NCBI GenBank assembly: GCA_023150835.1
Contig: JAKLKB010000046.1
Span: 1-63,264, forward strand
Source of the DNA: Myxococcota bacterium
Lineage (GTDB): Bacteria > Myxococcota_C > UBA6777
Direction of reading: 5' to 3'
Length of the DNA: 63,264 bases
Under the pieces are notes generated by a model. The model made no database searches. It saw nothing but the letters and a program-made list of their open reading frames with translations, and was not told the DNA's origin. Below, in pieces: positions 52,627 through 61,690 of this stretch (within the stretch, counting starts at the first letter, position 1; each line of letters opens with the position of its first letter). A program made the translations under genes and the position numbers.

Positions 52627-53987
52627 CACCCGACGCCATGCAAATCGCGCAAGATATCGTCTGCCCAAACGTCCAACAACCCCAGTTCTCCCGCAAGATG
52701 CAAGATGGTATACCGTGCGCGGATATCTTTGCAGTACACCACCGCACGCCGCGCACGTTCATCCGTCACACCGATCTCCCGAAATGTCACAGGACACCCC
52801 GCTGACAACAGCTCTTCGCGGATCGCCAACGCAGGGCGCAGCGTCGATTGAACATCCGCCAAGATCTCCGCCCATCCGCTCTTGAGCCGCGTCAGTCGCT
52901 CTCGCAACACCGCAGGCGTCGGAAACGCTTGCTTGGCATGCAACTCAACCGCCCCATACAGCGAGCCAAAACGCGTCCGTAGCACCTCTTCATAAGACGC
53001 CCACGATGGCAACGCTTTGACACGCTCCTCGATATCCCAAGACGACGGATCCAACGCGGCCAAACGCTCGTACATCGCGGCTGTCGTGATCGTCCCCACC
53101 CCCACTTGGCAGCCATGAAAGTCATGCCCTTCACCCCAAGCAAAGTGCGTCATATCGATGTAATGGCTGATCAGATGCTCCCCGCCGCTCGCTGGAGACG
53201 AAGAACCCGCCAAACTCATCGACATACCCGACAAACACAAACTCGCGCTTAAACGCCCCACCGCCTCGACATCTCGCAGCGGCAACTTCGATGCAACGCC
53301 TTCCAAAAGCGCCGATCCTGCCTCCACAAGCACCATCGCATCCGAAGAATAACCCGCGTCGTTGAGCCGATACCCCAACCGCCAATCCGCGTTGCTCACG
53401 GGCTTGGACAACAGATCTCCAAACCCCGAAGCGATCATCCGCGCTGGTGATCGCGCCATCACATCCAAATCCACCAAACAAGCCAACGGTGGATCACAAG
53501 GCTGCGTCGTCTTCACGCCCTCCGACAACAACGCCGCGATCCCCGAAGTGTAGCCATTCATCGACGGAGCCGTCGCCACCACCGCGTACGGTACCTTGGC
53601 TTGGTAGGCCGCCATCTTTACGATATCGTTGATCGTACCCGCACCCACCGCGATACACGCCACGATCTCCGCCGAAGCACGCAGATGATCTCGCAACACC
53701 CCCGCCTTCCGATCATCCGCCACAGGCACTTCCTCTCCCTCAGCAGCTTCGATCACATACAGCGCGTTTGATATCCCCGCTGCATCGAGGCTTGCGACGA
53801 CGGCCTCACCCGCGATCTTGTGCGTGATCGCATCCACGATCACCAACCAACAACCACGCGGCAAGATCCCTTCCAAATACCCCGCACTTCGGGGCAATAG
53901 CTCCTGCTCCAACACGCACACCTTGGTCTGCAACCGCTCCACAAAACCTCGCAACACAGGCTCCACATCGATCTTGATCCGCGACAA
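52626..53987 (-). CDS. sn-glycerol-1-phosphate dehydrogenase (EgsA/AraM type)
   Basis: 453 residues from a TTG at 53987 with GGGAGG 6 nt upstream. The Fe-ADH-like family motifs are VGAGTINDIVKMAA (NAD site), TAPSMNGYTS, ASGFGDLLSKP (metal-ligand Asp), SGGEHLISHY (His ligand) and DFHGCQVGVGT (His ligand). The enzyme reduces dihydroxyacetone phosphate to sn-glycerol-1-phosphate in the cytosol, the archaeal-type stereoisomer; bacterial AraM in Bacillus does the same. No other ether-lipid gene is nearby, so the use of the product is open. Length is somewhat longer than typical AraM (~390). Confidence 0.9.
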   Translation of the reverse strand: MSRIKIDVEPVLRGFVERLQTKVCVLEQELLPRSAGYLEGILPRGCWLVIVDAITHKIAGEAVVASLDAAGISNALYVIEAAEGEEVPVADDRKAGVLRDHLRASAEIVACIAVGAGTINDIVKMAAYQAKVPYAVVATAPSMNGYTSGIAALLSEGVKTTQPCDPPLACLVDLDVMARSPARMIASGFGDLLSKPVSNADWRLGYRLNDAGYSSDAMVLVEAGSALLEGVASKLPLRDVEAVGRLSASLCLSGMSMSLAGSSSPASGGEHLISHYIDMTHFAWGEGHDFHGCQVGVGTITTAAMYERLAALDPSSWDIEERVKALPSWASYEEVLRTRFGSLYGAVELHAKQAFPTPAVLRERLTRLKSGWAEILADVQSTLRPALAIREELLSAGCPVTFREIGVTDERARRAVVYCKDIRARYTILHLAGELGLLDVWADDILRDLHGVG

Positions 53988-54365
53988 CCAGCACCTCCCA
54001 TCTCAGCTTTTTTATCCACAAAAATAAAGATCACAAAAGAAATCAATGAGATAACGTTCTGGCTTTTACCTCACCCACAAAAAAAATACAACGGACGTGA
54101 ACCTTTTTTCCATACCCAGCGTACCTACGCGTGCTGAAATTTCCACCCGTGTTATCGTCTCTTGACATCGTCAAAAAACTTCACCCCTCTTTCCCTCTTG
54201 ACACCTTCAAAAGACATACACAACATCACCACCCAACTCTTTTTCGTCGGTAGGGAAACCTACCGAGATATCGCCCTTATCCATTCACTGCGACGTCCTG
54301 TCTCGTGGTTTCACCACGCAGGCCGAGCCCCAACCCTTGCTTGCGAGCGCACAGGAGAAAAAACG

Positions 54366-54479
54366 ATGAAATACGGTATGAACGCCCGCGTCCTTGGGAA
54401 TCCGGCCACCCTTGAACGCACACAACAAGACTGGGTCGGATGCGCGGTGAATACTCTTGATGCCCACAGTCATCCCTGA
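54366..54479 (+). CDS. Small ORF (37 aa) with a Shine-Dalgarno site
   Basis: Starts at ATG 54366 with CAGGAG 8 nt upstream and encodes MKYGMNARVLGNPATLERTQ and 17 further residues, ending at a TGA. No homologue is known to me. It could be a leader peptide of the transcript that ends at the terminator at 55111, or the first segment of a TGA-interrupted frame. It may also be chance: codon use is not as strongly biased as in neighbours. Confidence 0.3.
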   Translation: MKYGMNARVLGNPATLERTQQDWVGCAVNTLDAHSHP

Positions 54480-55110
54480 CCTGCGGTATCCGGCGAAGCT
54501 CCCCTCGCCACACACACCGCGCTTTTTGACTTCGCACTTTTGGGCTTGTCACTCTCAACCAACGTCGACCTGTGACCTTGACCAAAAGCCTCCTCGAACA
54601 CAAAGCGCCGCGCAACCCTGTTGCGCAACACTCCCTGCTCTTTGAAAACAAAACCTCTCGCGTCCGATCGAGTCTCGCTTGGTTCTCCCAAGCCTCGCTC
54701 TTTTACGCAGACGAAAATCGTGGATACCACGGCCTCTTTCAACTCTGAGCCCCCAAGCAACGCATTGATCGAGGTCACACCACACACGTGCGGCGATCTC
54801 TCAGGTGGGAGCGGTTGTGTGTGGTTCCCGGTGCCTTTCATACCACCTTGGCACCTTTGGGACGATAGCTTGCGCTCGCCCTCCTTCTTTGGGTGACCCT
54901 TGCTTCTTGCCTCCGCACCGTCTATCGCTTGGATCCCTGTCTTCTCTGCTCTCCAACACCCTCGTTGGCGTCCCTTTGAAGACGCTTCCTCATCTTTCCT
55001 TGGAAGCTCTTCGCACGACGAACAGCACCGCACAGCAGACAAGATCACACCCTCAGAGAAAAGAACTCCCCTCGATTGCCTACGCGAATGGTTTGAGCAA
55101 ACCCCTTCCT

Positions 55111-55146
55111 GCGGATACATGAAATGCCATGTATCCGCTTTTTTTT
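55111..55146 (+). terminator. Strong intrinsic terminator
   Basis: An 11-bp perfect stem, GCGGATACATG (55111-55121) and CATGTATCCGC (55128-55138), with a 6-nt loop, is followed by eight T residues. It is oriented on the plus strand, ~100 bp upstream of the ATG of the giant gene. It must end a transcript coming from the gene-poor region 54.0-55.1 kb, or act as an attenuator for the giant gene. Confidence 0.85.
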
Positions 55147-55246
55147 GCGCTCCGCTCACAACCTACACACTCCCTGTGCCGAACCTCCCGATCAGATGCG
55201 CTCACACGCCGCGATATCGAAACCACCCACAACTCACGGATGTCCC

Positions 55247-58200
55247 ATGCCTGACCTCCTCTTGTGGAAACAACTTCTCTCTCTTGATCTTGCTTCGCTT
55301 CCTGCTCCCCCCCCCCACACGCTCCACGCCCTTTTGCTCGCGCAAGCCGATCTACCCATCGAAAAGAAAACACCTTATCTTCAAACACTTGCACAATATT
55401 TCCCACACGCCCCCGCTTCTCTGCGCTCCGCCATCGCCATGTTCCTTGGTGGCTCACACGGCCCGATGGCATGGGCCTTTTGGCTCGATGCACTCGACCA
55501 AGCGGATGCAGATACTTTGCCTTTTCTCCTCCAAGCCTACCGTCAAAGCTGCGCCCATGATCCCGCACGATGGGTCCATGCGCTGTTTCACCCCGATCCT
55601 GCCATACGCCTCCAAGCCCTTTCCAAACGCCCCGAGGCCTTTCCCTCTCACTACGAGCTGTTGCTGTTTCCCGATCCCAACGCCCACGCCGCTTTGTGCG
55701 AACGCTTTCGACATCGCCCTCCCCAAGGCCCAGAGATCGCCACCCTGCTCCAGCTCCATCAAGCCCAAGCCATCGACGTATCCACCCTCCAACCTTGGCT
55801 ACACGAAGCGTTCCTCCGACCACAAAACGCCCTCGATCTACTCCACCACCTTCCCGCCCCCTCCACCCAAAGCACCTACCTCCCGCCTGATCCGGATGCC
55901 CTCTGGCATCACCTCGCCTCTTCTCCCCAACAGTCCGACCTTCTCGACGTCTTGCTTGCTCTGCTTTGGCCCGCTCCTTCTTCCCCCTCGCAAGCCTGCA
56001 CCGTCTTCCTTCGCTCCGCTTGCCTCGCGATCCAACAAAACAAACTCGCCCCATCACAGCATCTTCGCCTTGCCACCGCCCTTTTGCGCGTCGGCTCTCG
56101 TTCGACCCAATGGACCGAAGACGCCGCCCGCTTGCTCTTGAGCGCGATCCCTCGGCTCTTTGGAACACGCTATCTCTCCCTCTCTTTGCGCCAACAAGTA
56201 GCCCGCCAAATCCTCGATGATCGCCCTGCCGTCCGCCTCTTTGATCCACTCGCAGAATGGATCGACACCCCTCTTTGTCTTCGACCCGACGGACATTTCG
56301 ATCTGATCGTCATCGCAGGTCTGATGGGCCTTGATAAATCCAATCCCTTTCAACACCTGCTTTCTCATCTCTCCCCTCAAATCCTCTTTGACGCTGTCCT
56401 CCGACACCCCGAAGGCGCAGTACGGATGCTTCGCCTTCAGCCGCATAGTTCCGTCGATCGGCTCAGTTACGACGCCCTGCTCGGCCTCGTCCTTCAAAAA
56501 GCACACACCTCCCCTCAATTCGTGGCTTACGCTCTACTCCATCTCCCCAACAAGCCTCTCGCTCTCTTCTGCGAACAGATGGCCGAACAGCCCCCTGCCC
56601 TCGACCTTTTGCTCCCATACTTGACCCACGCCCTTGATCTCCTGTGCCTCCCTCCCTCCCGAAAAAACCGAAAGCTCCAGCATCTCGCGGCTGTCTTGGC
56701 CAAAACCCTTTCTCCACAACACGCACGCCCCCTGCTTTATGCTCTCGCTCAAACCGATCAAAACGCCCTTTCCATCGAGATCCTCGAACAGATATCCCGA
56801 CGCCTCCCTCCCGATCAACTCGCCCACAAGATCGCCCAACTCCCCCTGCGCTCCTTGCGTTCGATGCTCTCTCTGATCGATCAAGCCAGCGGCTTCTCTC
56901 TTGAAGCCGAAGAATCCGTCCTCCTCACTCTCCAACACCATCCCGATCCCTTCATCCAGACGTGGCTCCGTCAACAACAACGCCTCCGACTCGCTCAAGG
57001 CAGCGAGAGCCGACAACGCATCGAAGATACCCCTCGACCACTCCCCGAAGCCACGCTCCAACGCATCGCTCGCTGCGCAGATATCGATCTCGAAGACGCA
57101 CTCCGTCCTTGCTACGACTTCCCCACCAAAGGTCTTTGTCACGCACTTCAACGCCGAAAAAAACCCACCCCTGAAGTCGAAGTCCTTGCCGCCCTATTAA
57201 TTTGCCACGATCCGCTCCATCTCATCCTCGAACAATGGAAACGTTTTTCTGACGAATCTCCCGCCCTTTACGAGCAACTCGATCAACGGATGGCAACGCG
57301 CTGCTCCGATATGCGCGCCCTGCCCCTGTGTGGTCTTGTCTGGATGTATCGGTGGGAGCAACACCTTCACACCCTCGCACCTGCCCTACTCCGATCTCCC
57401 GAAGCCTTCGCCTCCTTTCTTCAACAAGGGCTTCAGATCCCCATCATGCCCTTGCGATGGCGCTTTTGGAAAGCAGCTTGTTTGCTTCTCAAAAAATGGC
57501 GATGGCACCCTCCCGCGCTTTTGCACCTCCTCTTCTCTGCCGAACTCGAACAACTCTTGCTCTCTGTGATCACTCTCGGCCACTCCGCCCCAAACACCGC
57601 TGCTACCCTCTTCTTCGACGAAACCCTTCAATCCATCGCCACCGATATCTTGCTCCTCCTTCACAAACTCCCCGCCGCACTGCCGACTGTGCGCTCTCTC
57701 CATAACCATCTCTTGCCTTTTCTTTCCAGCCTCCCCGAAAACCTCCGTACCACCGTACTCCTCTGGATGCGCGAACAAGACTTTTCTTTCCTCTCTCCCC
57801 CTGCTCTCCTCTCCCACACACACAACACGGAAAGCTTGCTCCACTCCATCCACCATCTCCACGCACCCGATGCCCTCGCACTCTATTGCCTCGAAGACTC
57901 GCCGCTCCTCGTTGAAGCCGCAGCCACCAAGCTCATCGGATACGGCGAATCCGGCTTACAACGCCTGCTCCCTCTGCTTTCTCTCTCCCACCAAAACACT
58001 CCCCCTGCGCAACTCCGCGTGCTGATCCGACTTGTCTCCTCATGGCCCGAAAGCCCCAGCCTTCGCGCACTTCGCGCCCAACTTCAACTAGCCCTCGACG
58101 CCATATCTTCCGACAACACCGCTCCTCATCCCTCCGTCTCTCCCAACGATCCCGTCCCCTACCAACCCTCCACACCGCCAAGCCTTCCCATCGAAGATCG

Positions 58201-60874
58201 CCTCCCCACGCTGCTCCCCGCACCCAACGCTCCTCAACGCTCCTCTTCAACCACCCCCCCCACCATCGAGATCCAACCCTGCTTTCTGCTTACGCTTGCC
58301 TTTCTTGAACGCGGAGAACGCTCGCTCTCTCGATATCTTCCCCTTCTTGCCCGCATCCCCGCGAACTCTCCCTCCCCGATCTCAAAACGCCCTTCACACC
58401 GACACATCCACATCCACCACCGAGCGCAAGAAACGCCGCTCTCTCCTCGCAACACTCCCGCGATGTGGTTGACAGAGAACGATTGGGAGCGACTTCTTCG
58501 TCTCGGGATATCCCAAGAGGAATGTGCGATCTGGTTTGCTACATCCGATCAATACCACGCTTACGCCCCCGCCATCCGCTCTCTCTTACAGCTACTTCCT
58601 GAAAACACCCTATCCACCGACACTCTCACACCATCCACACCACATACCCAAAACACCCTATCCACCGACACTCTCACACCATCCACACCACATACCCAAA
58701 ACGCCCTATCCACCGACACTCTCACACCATCCACACCACATACCCAAAACGCCCTATCCACCGACACTCTCACACCATACGCCCCCAAAACCCTATCCAC
58801 CGAGCGGATCGCGGCTCGCCTTGATGCGCTGGAGGGATTTCTTCTTTGCGGCCCTTCTCGCCTTGAAGAACTTCGTCTGCAAGCGGCAAAACGGCTTTTG
58901 CACTATGGCCGATGGCTTGGTTATCCTTTGTTGCTGCATACAACTCTTTACCAACAAAAAAGCAGCGAAGAACTACTTTCGATCTTGCGCCTTCTGCCCA
59001 TTTCTTTGATCGAAAGCACCGCTCACGGGCTTTTGATGAACCATGCCGACCCCTCGTTCGAGCAGATCTTTTTGAAAACGGTCTCCTTGCTTCCGCTGAC
59101 GCTCGAACAAAAAGAACGAATCGCTCGGCCTTTTTTGCAACACGCCCAACATGCCCTCACCCAAGAGCGTGCGCTGTCTTTGCATCGCCTACCCACCGAG
59201 CGCACCGAATCCATCCAAAAGCTTGCACGCCTCTGTGCTTGGGGAATCCGCCTTGGGCGGCAGATCTCAGGAAAAGTCTTTCGAATTCGTTTGATCGCAG
59301 GCCGTGATCTCGGATACACCCGCCTCGAAACACCGCGTATCTTCATCAATCCCCTTCCGCTGTTGCGCCAAGAACGCCACGCTGAGGAGATCGTCAAAGG
59401 TTTGATCTTGCACGAGTTGGGACATCACCTCTACCACGCTTCCCCCTCTTCTCGGGAGATCTGGAAACAAGCCCAACAAGAGGGCATTCAACCGCTGCTC
59501 AACCTTGTCGCCGATGAACACCTCGAACGAAACCTGCGCGCTAAAGAGCAAGAGTTCGGCCATTCCCTCCAATCTCTCGCTGCCTACGGGTTCCAACACA
59601 ACCAACGCGAGATCCGCGCCTTCTTTCTTCTCGATCAGCTAGGCCCCTCGGCATTGGAGACCCTGACACAATCTCCTCCCACAGCAGCCCGTATGCACGG
59701 GTGCATCCGCATCCACACAGGCGGGATCCTGCGCGAGGCTGAACGACGAGGGGCCAGCTTTTCTCGATTTATCCGCGCTTTGCGCATGGGACTTGGAAAC
59801 CGCTTCCGCGATCCCCTCGTTGCCAAAGCCCTCAACCTCTTCCACAAAGACTTCCGCCACCTCGATATGCAAGGACTCTATCAGATCGCCACCAAACTCC
59901 GCGATATCTTCTCTTACCAAACCCGCCTACTCGATGACCTCGACACCGAACATACCCTTGGTTGCGACCTGACCGAGATCTTTCGTGACAGCTACGGCCT
60001 CACCGACGAAGAACTCCAACGCGCCATCGAAGAAGAACTCTACCCACGCCCACACGCCCAACCCTCCGCCCTCGACGAGATCGAACGCCGAAATATCAAC
60101 CTCTCCAAAGATCTGCACTTTTCCCCCATCCACCACGTCCAACCGCTGCTCTACAGCGCCGAAGCCGCCCAACAATACGCTCAACAAGTCGCCCATGAAA
60201 GCCGCAATCTCCGACGCTACCTCCACCAGCTCGGACTCCACCTCCGTCCCCAAAAACGCCGCGTCCAAGGCCATCACATCGACACCCATGTCCTTCGTTC
60301 CGCGATCTTGCGCGGTGACCCACGCTTTCTCACCGCCCGACGGCTGACTCCACACAACCACCTTTTTCTTGGCGTCTTGATCGACTGCTCTGGCTCGATG
60401 AACGGCGACTCCCTCGAAAAAGCCAAAGCCTTCGCAAGTTTAATCGCCGAAGCCACCGTATCCATCGAAGGGATCGATGCACGCTTCTTCGGATTCAACG
60501 ACACCACACTCTTTGATGCTGGTGATGCCCGTCATTGCGCCATCCACGCACTACAAAGCGCAGGCGGAAACAATGACGCCGCAGCAATGCTCCATCTCGC
60601 CAAACTTGCCCTCGCAAGCAAACGAAAAGCCCGTATCCTCGTCATGATCAGCGACGGTAGCCCCACCGAATGCTCCGTCACCGCCTTGACCGCTCTGGTT
60701 CAACGCATCACCCAAAAAATGCACATTCTCTGCGCACAAGTCGCTGTCCGACCCCTTCCTTCCGCCTCTTTCCCCCACTACATCGAGCTGACCAACGATG
60801 ACATCGCTCTCTCCACCCATCGCTTCGGACAACTCATCGCACGCCTTGTCGCCCAAAGTCTCCGCCGTACCTGA
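55247..60874 (+). CDS. Giant helical-repeat / HExxH metalloprotease-like / VWA (MIDAS) protein
   Basis: 1,875 residues from ATG at 55247; the frame opens earlier but this ATG gives a natural start, although its SD is weak. Residues ~1-1000 are Leu-rich helical hairpins resembling HEAT-type repeats. Residues ~1120-1187 contain about four copies of a 16-residue repeat (NTLSTDTLTPSTPHTQ). A metalloprotease-like site HELGHH lies at ~1389-1394, with ADEHLERN ~30 residues later supplying a possible third ligand. The C-terminus is a von Willebrand A domain with an intact MIDAS (DCSGSM ~1713-1718) and ISDGSPTE. There is no signal peptide, so it is probably cytosolic. VWA proteins often work with MoxR-type AAA+ ATPases; none is adjacent. 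The function is unknown. Confidence 0.82.
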   Translation: MPDLLLWKQLLSLDLASLPAPPPHTLHALLLAQADLPIEKKTPYLQTLAQYFPHAPASLRSAIAMFLGGSHGPMAWAFWLDALDQADADTLPFLLQAYRQSCAHDPARWVHALFHPDPAIRLQALSKRPEAFPSHYELLLFPDPNAHAALCERFRHRPPQGPEIATLLQLHQAQAIDVSTLQPWLHEAFLRPQNALDLLHHLPAPSTQSTYLPPDPDALWHHLASSPQQSDLLDVLLALLWPAPSSPSQACTVFLRSACLAIQQNKLAPSQHLRLATALLRVGSRSTQWTEDAARLLLSAIPRLFGTRYLSLSLRQQVARQILDDRPAVRLFDPLAEWIDTPLCLRPDGHFDLIVIAGLMGLDKSNPFQHLLSHLSPQILFDAVLRHPEGAVRMLRLQPHSSVDRLSYDALLGLVLQKAHTSPQFVAYALLHLPNKPLALFCEQMAEQPPALDLLLPYLTHALDLLCLPPSRKNRKLQHLAAVLAKTLSPQHARPLLYALAQTDQNALSIEILEQISRRLPPDQLAHKIAQLPLRSLRSMLSLIDQASGFSLEAEESVLLTLQHHPDPFIQTWLRQQQRLRLAQGSESRQRIEDTPRPLPEATLQRIARCADIDLEDALRPCYDFPTKGLCHALQRRKKPTPEVEVLAALLICHDPLHLILEQWKRFSDESPALYEQLDQRMATRCSDMRALPLCGLVWMYRWEQHLHTLAPALLRSPEAFASFLQQGLQIPIMPLRWRFWKAACLLLKKWRWHPPALLHLLFSAELEQLLLSVITLGHSAPNTAATLFFDETLQSIATDILLLLHKLPAALPTVRSLHNHLLPFLSSLPENLRTTVLLWMREQDFSFLSPPALLSHTHNTESLLHSIHHLHAPDALALYCLEDSPLLVEAAATKLIGYGESGLQRLLPLLSLSHQNTPPAQLRVLIRLVSSWPESPSLRALRAQLQLALDAISSDNTAPHPSVSPNDPVPYQPSTPPSLPIEDRLPTLLPAPNAPQRSSSTTPPTIEIQPCFLLTLAFLERGERSLSRYLPLLARIPANSPSPISKRPSHRHIHIHHRAQETPLSPRNTPAMWLTENDWERLLRLGISQEECAIWFATSDQYHAYAPAIRSLLQLLPENTLSTDTLTPSTPHTQNTLSTDTLTPSTPHTQNALSTDTLTPSTPHTQNALSTDTLTPYAPKTLSTERIAARLDALEGFLLCGPSRLEELRLQAAKRLLHYGRWLGYPLLLHTTLYQQKSSEELLSILRLLPISLIESTAHGLLMNHADPSFEQIFLKTVSLLPLTLEQKERIARPFLQHAQHALTQERALSLHRLPTERTESIQKLARLCAWGIRLGRQISGKVFRIRLIAGRDLGYTRLETPRIFINPLPLLRQERHAEEIVKGLILHELGHHLYHASPSSREIWKQAQQEGIQPLLNLVADEHLERNLRAKEQEFGHSLQSLAAYGFQHNQREIRAFFLLDQLGPSALETLTQSPPTAARMHGCIRIHTGGILREAERRGASFSRFIRALRMGLGNRFRDPLVAKALNLFHKDFRHLDMQGLYQIATKLRDIFSYQTRLLDDLDTEHTLGCDLTEIFRDSYGLTDEELQRAIEEELYPRPHAQPSALDEIERRNINLSKDLHFSPIHHVQPLLYSAEAAQQYAQQVAHESRNLRRYLHQLGLHLRPQKRRVQGHHIDTHVLRSAILRGDPRFLTARRLTPHNHLFLGVLIDCSGSMNGDSLEKAKAFASLIAEATVSIEGIDARFFGFNDTTLFDAGDARHCAIHALQSAGGNNDAAAMLHLAKLALASKRKARILVMISDGSPTECSVTALTALVQRITQKMHILCAQVAVRPLPSASFPHYIELTNDDIALSTHRFGQLIARLVAQSLRRT
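58604..58808 (+). repeat. In-frame 48-bp minisatellite in the giant gene
   Basis: Units start at 58604, 58652, 58700 and 58748 and are nearly identical at the DNA level; the fourth is partly diverged. Each encodes NTLSTDTLTPSTPHTQ or a close variant. The block separates the helical body from the protease-like region. Confidence 0.92.
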
Positions 60875-60935
60875 TTCGTTTTTGTTTTGTTGGATGGTTT
60901 TGTGGGGCGCTGTGCGTTCGTGGTGTTTTGTTTTG

Positions 60936-61057
60936 TGGGGTGCTACCCCACGCCCCGCAAGGGACTGTCGCCCCTTGACCCCCGTGTTGGCGAAGAGATC
61001 GTTGTTTTCAACACAAACCATTGTGTCGCTTGAAAAGGTCGCGGACACGGGCTTTTT
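60936..61057 (+). terminator. Repeat R2 copy 3, terminator-like
   Basis: Starts with the hairpin TGGGGTGCTACCCCA (60936-60950). CCGTGTT (60982-60988) can pair with GACACGG (61044-61050, one G-U wobble), followed by GCTTTTT. It is the first repeat after the giant gene on the same strand. Confidence 0.5.
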
Positions 61058-61111
61058 AGAATAGGATAGAGGTTGTACGGAATCCGTCGGATATACGTCC
61101 GCATGATGTAG

Positions 61112-61131
61112 GGGCGGTTCGCGAACCGCCC
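61112..61131. repeat. 20-bp perfect palindrome
   Basis: GGGCGGTTCGCGAACCGCCC, preceded by ATGTAG. The GTAGGGGC start resembles the core of the R1 and 136-bp repeats. Confidence 0.8.
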
Positions 61132-61334
61132 GCATTGGCATAAGGTGAAGAAAATAGGATGGAATGTCATGGAGATACGGAGAGAGGAAGGGTTGAAAAG
61201 GTGGTTGTCTTCGCGTGACCTCACCCCCCCGACGCTTCGCGTCACCCCCCTCTCCACGCGGCTTACCATCCCCCACATTTTTTGCATGGACGAAGATGGC
61301 AACGAAACGATGGAATCCACAAGGTAGGGTGCAC

Positions 61335-61366
61335 ATGGCGGGATGGCGGGATGGCGGGATGGCGGG
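61335..61366. repeat. 8-bp microrepeat, four copies
   Basis: ATGGCGGG is repeated four times in tandem, followed by a diverged ATGGCGC. Confidence 0.8.
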
Positions 61367-61434
61367 ATGGCGCAAGCCCTGCCCCGACGAAAACAACGGA
61401 TGATGCGGTGGACGTGATACGATATGTGACCCGT

Positions 61435-61550
61435 CCCTGTAGGGGCAACCCTTGCGGTTTCCCGAACGACGGGCATTTGACGCAATATCCTGCGCCGCCC
61501 CTGTAGGGGCAGCCCCCCGTGGCTGCCCAATCGACGGTCATTTGACGCAA
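61435..61550. repeat. Two direct copies of a GTAGGGGCA-type repeat
   Basis: Two related segments at 61435-61483 and 61498-61550 each run from CCCTGTAGGGGCA to GGGCATTTGACGCAA or GGTCATTTGACGCAA. They resemble the central part of R1 and are followed by R2 copy 4. Confidence 0.7.
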
Positions 61551-61598
61551 ACAGACGGCCAAGCCTCACCACAAAACCCACACCATGCCTCGCGTTCG

Positions 61599-61690
61599 TG
61601 GGGTTTCACCCCACACCCCACAAGGGACTTTCGCCCCTTGACCCCCTATCGGCGAAACGAGCCATCCTTCTTCAAACCAACGGCTCTGTC
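61599..61690. repeat. Repeat R2 copy 4 (incomplete)
   Basis: TGGGGTTTCACCCCA at 61599-61613 and CCCCACAAGGGACTTTCGCC follow the R2 pattern, but the right arm ending in AACACGG is missing, so no terminator can form. Confidence 0.7.

Larger units (their letters stand above)
53988..55246. other. Long intergenic region with structured elements
   Basis: About 1.26 kb upstream of the giant helical-repeat/HExxH/VWA gene. It has a hairpin with a GAAA tetraloop (CGGTAGG-GAAA-CCTACCG, near 54248), a small ORF (54366-54479), a plus-strand reading frame interrupted only by TGA codons (to ~55140) and a strong plus-strand terminator (55111-55146). No recognisable protein or known RNA family was identified. 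Confidence 0.5.

Noticed and set aside
54470-55159. 229-codon minus-strand open frame upstream of the giant gene
   Set aside because: No ribosome binding site, no recognisable domain and atypical codons; the plus-strand terminator argues for transcription in the other direction.
55080-56249. 389-codon minus-strand open frame over the start of the giant gene
   Set aside because: Arg/Gly-rich translation typical of antisense shadow; no motif, and it runs across the terminator stem.
60551-61396. 281-codon minus-strand frame across the end of the giant gene and R2 repeats
   Set aside because: Its sequence is repeat DNA read as protein (for example RHPAIPPSRHPAM) plus antisense of the VWA domain.
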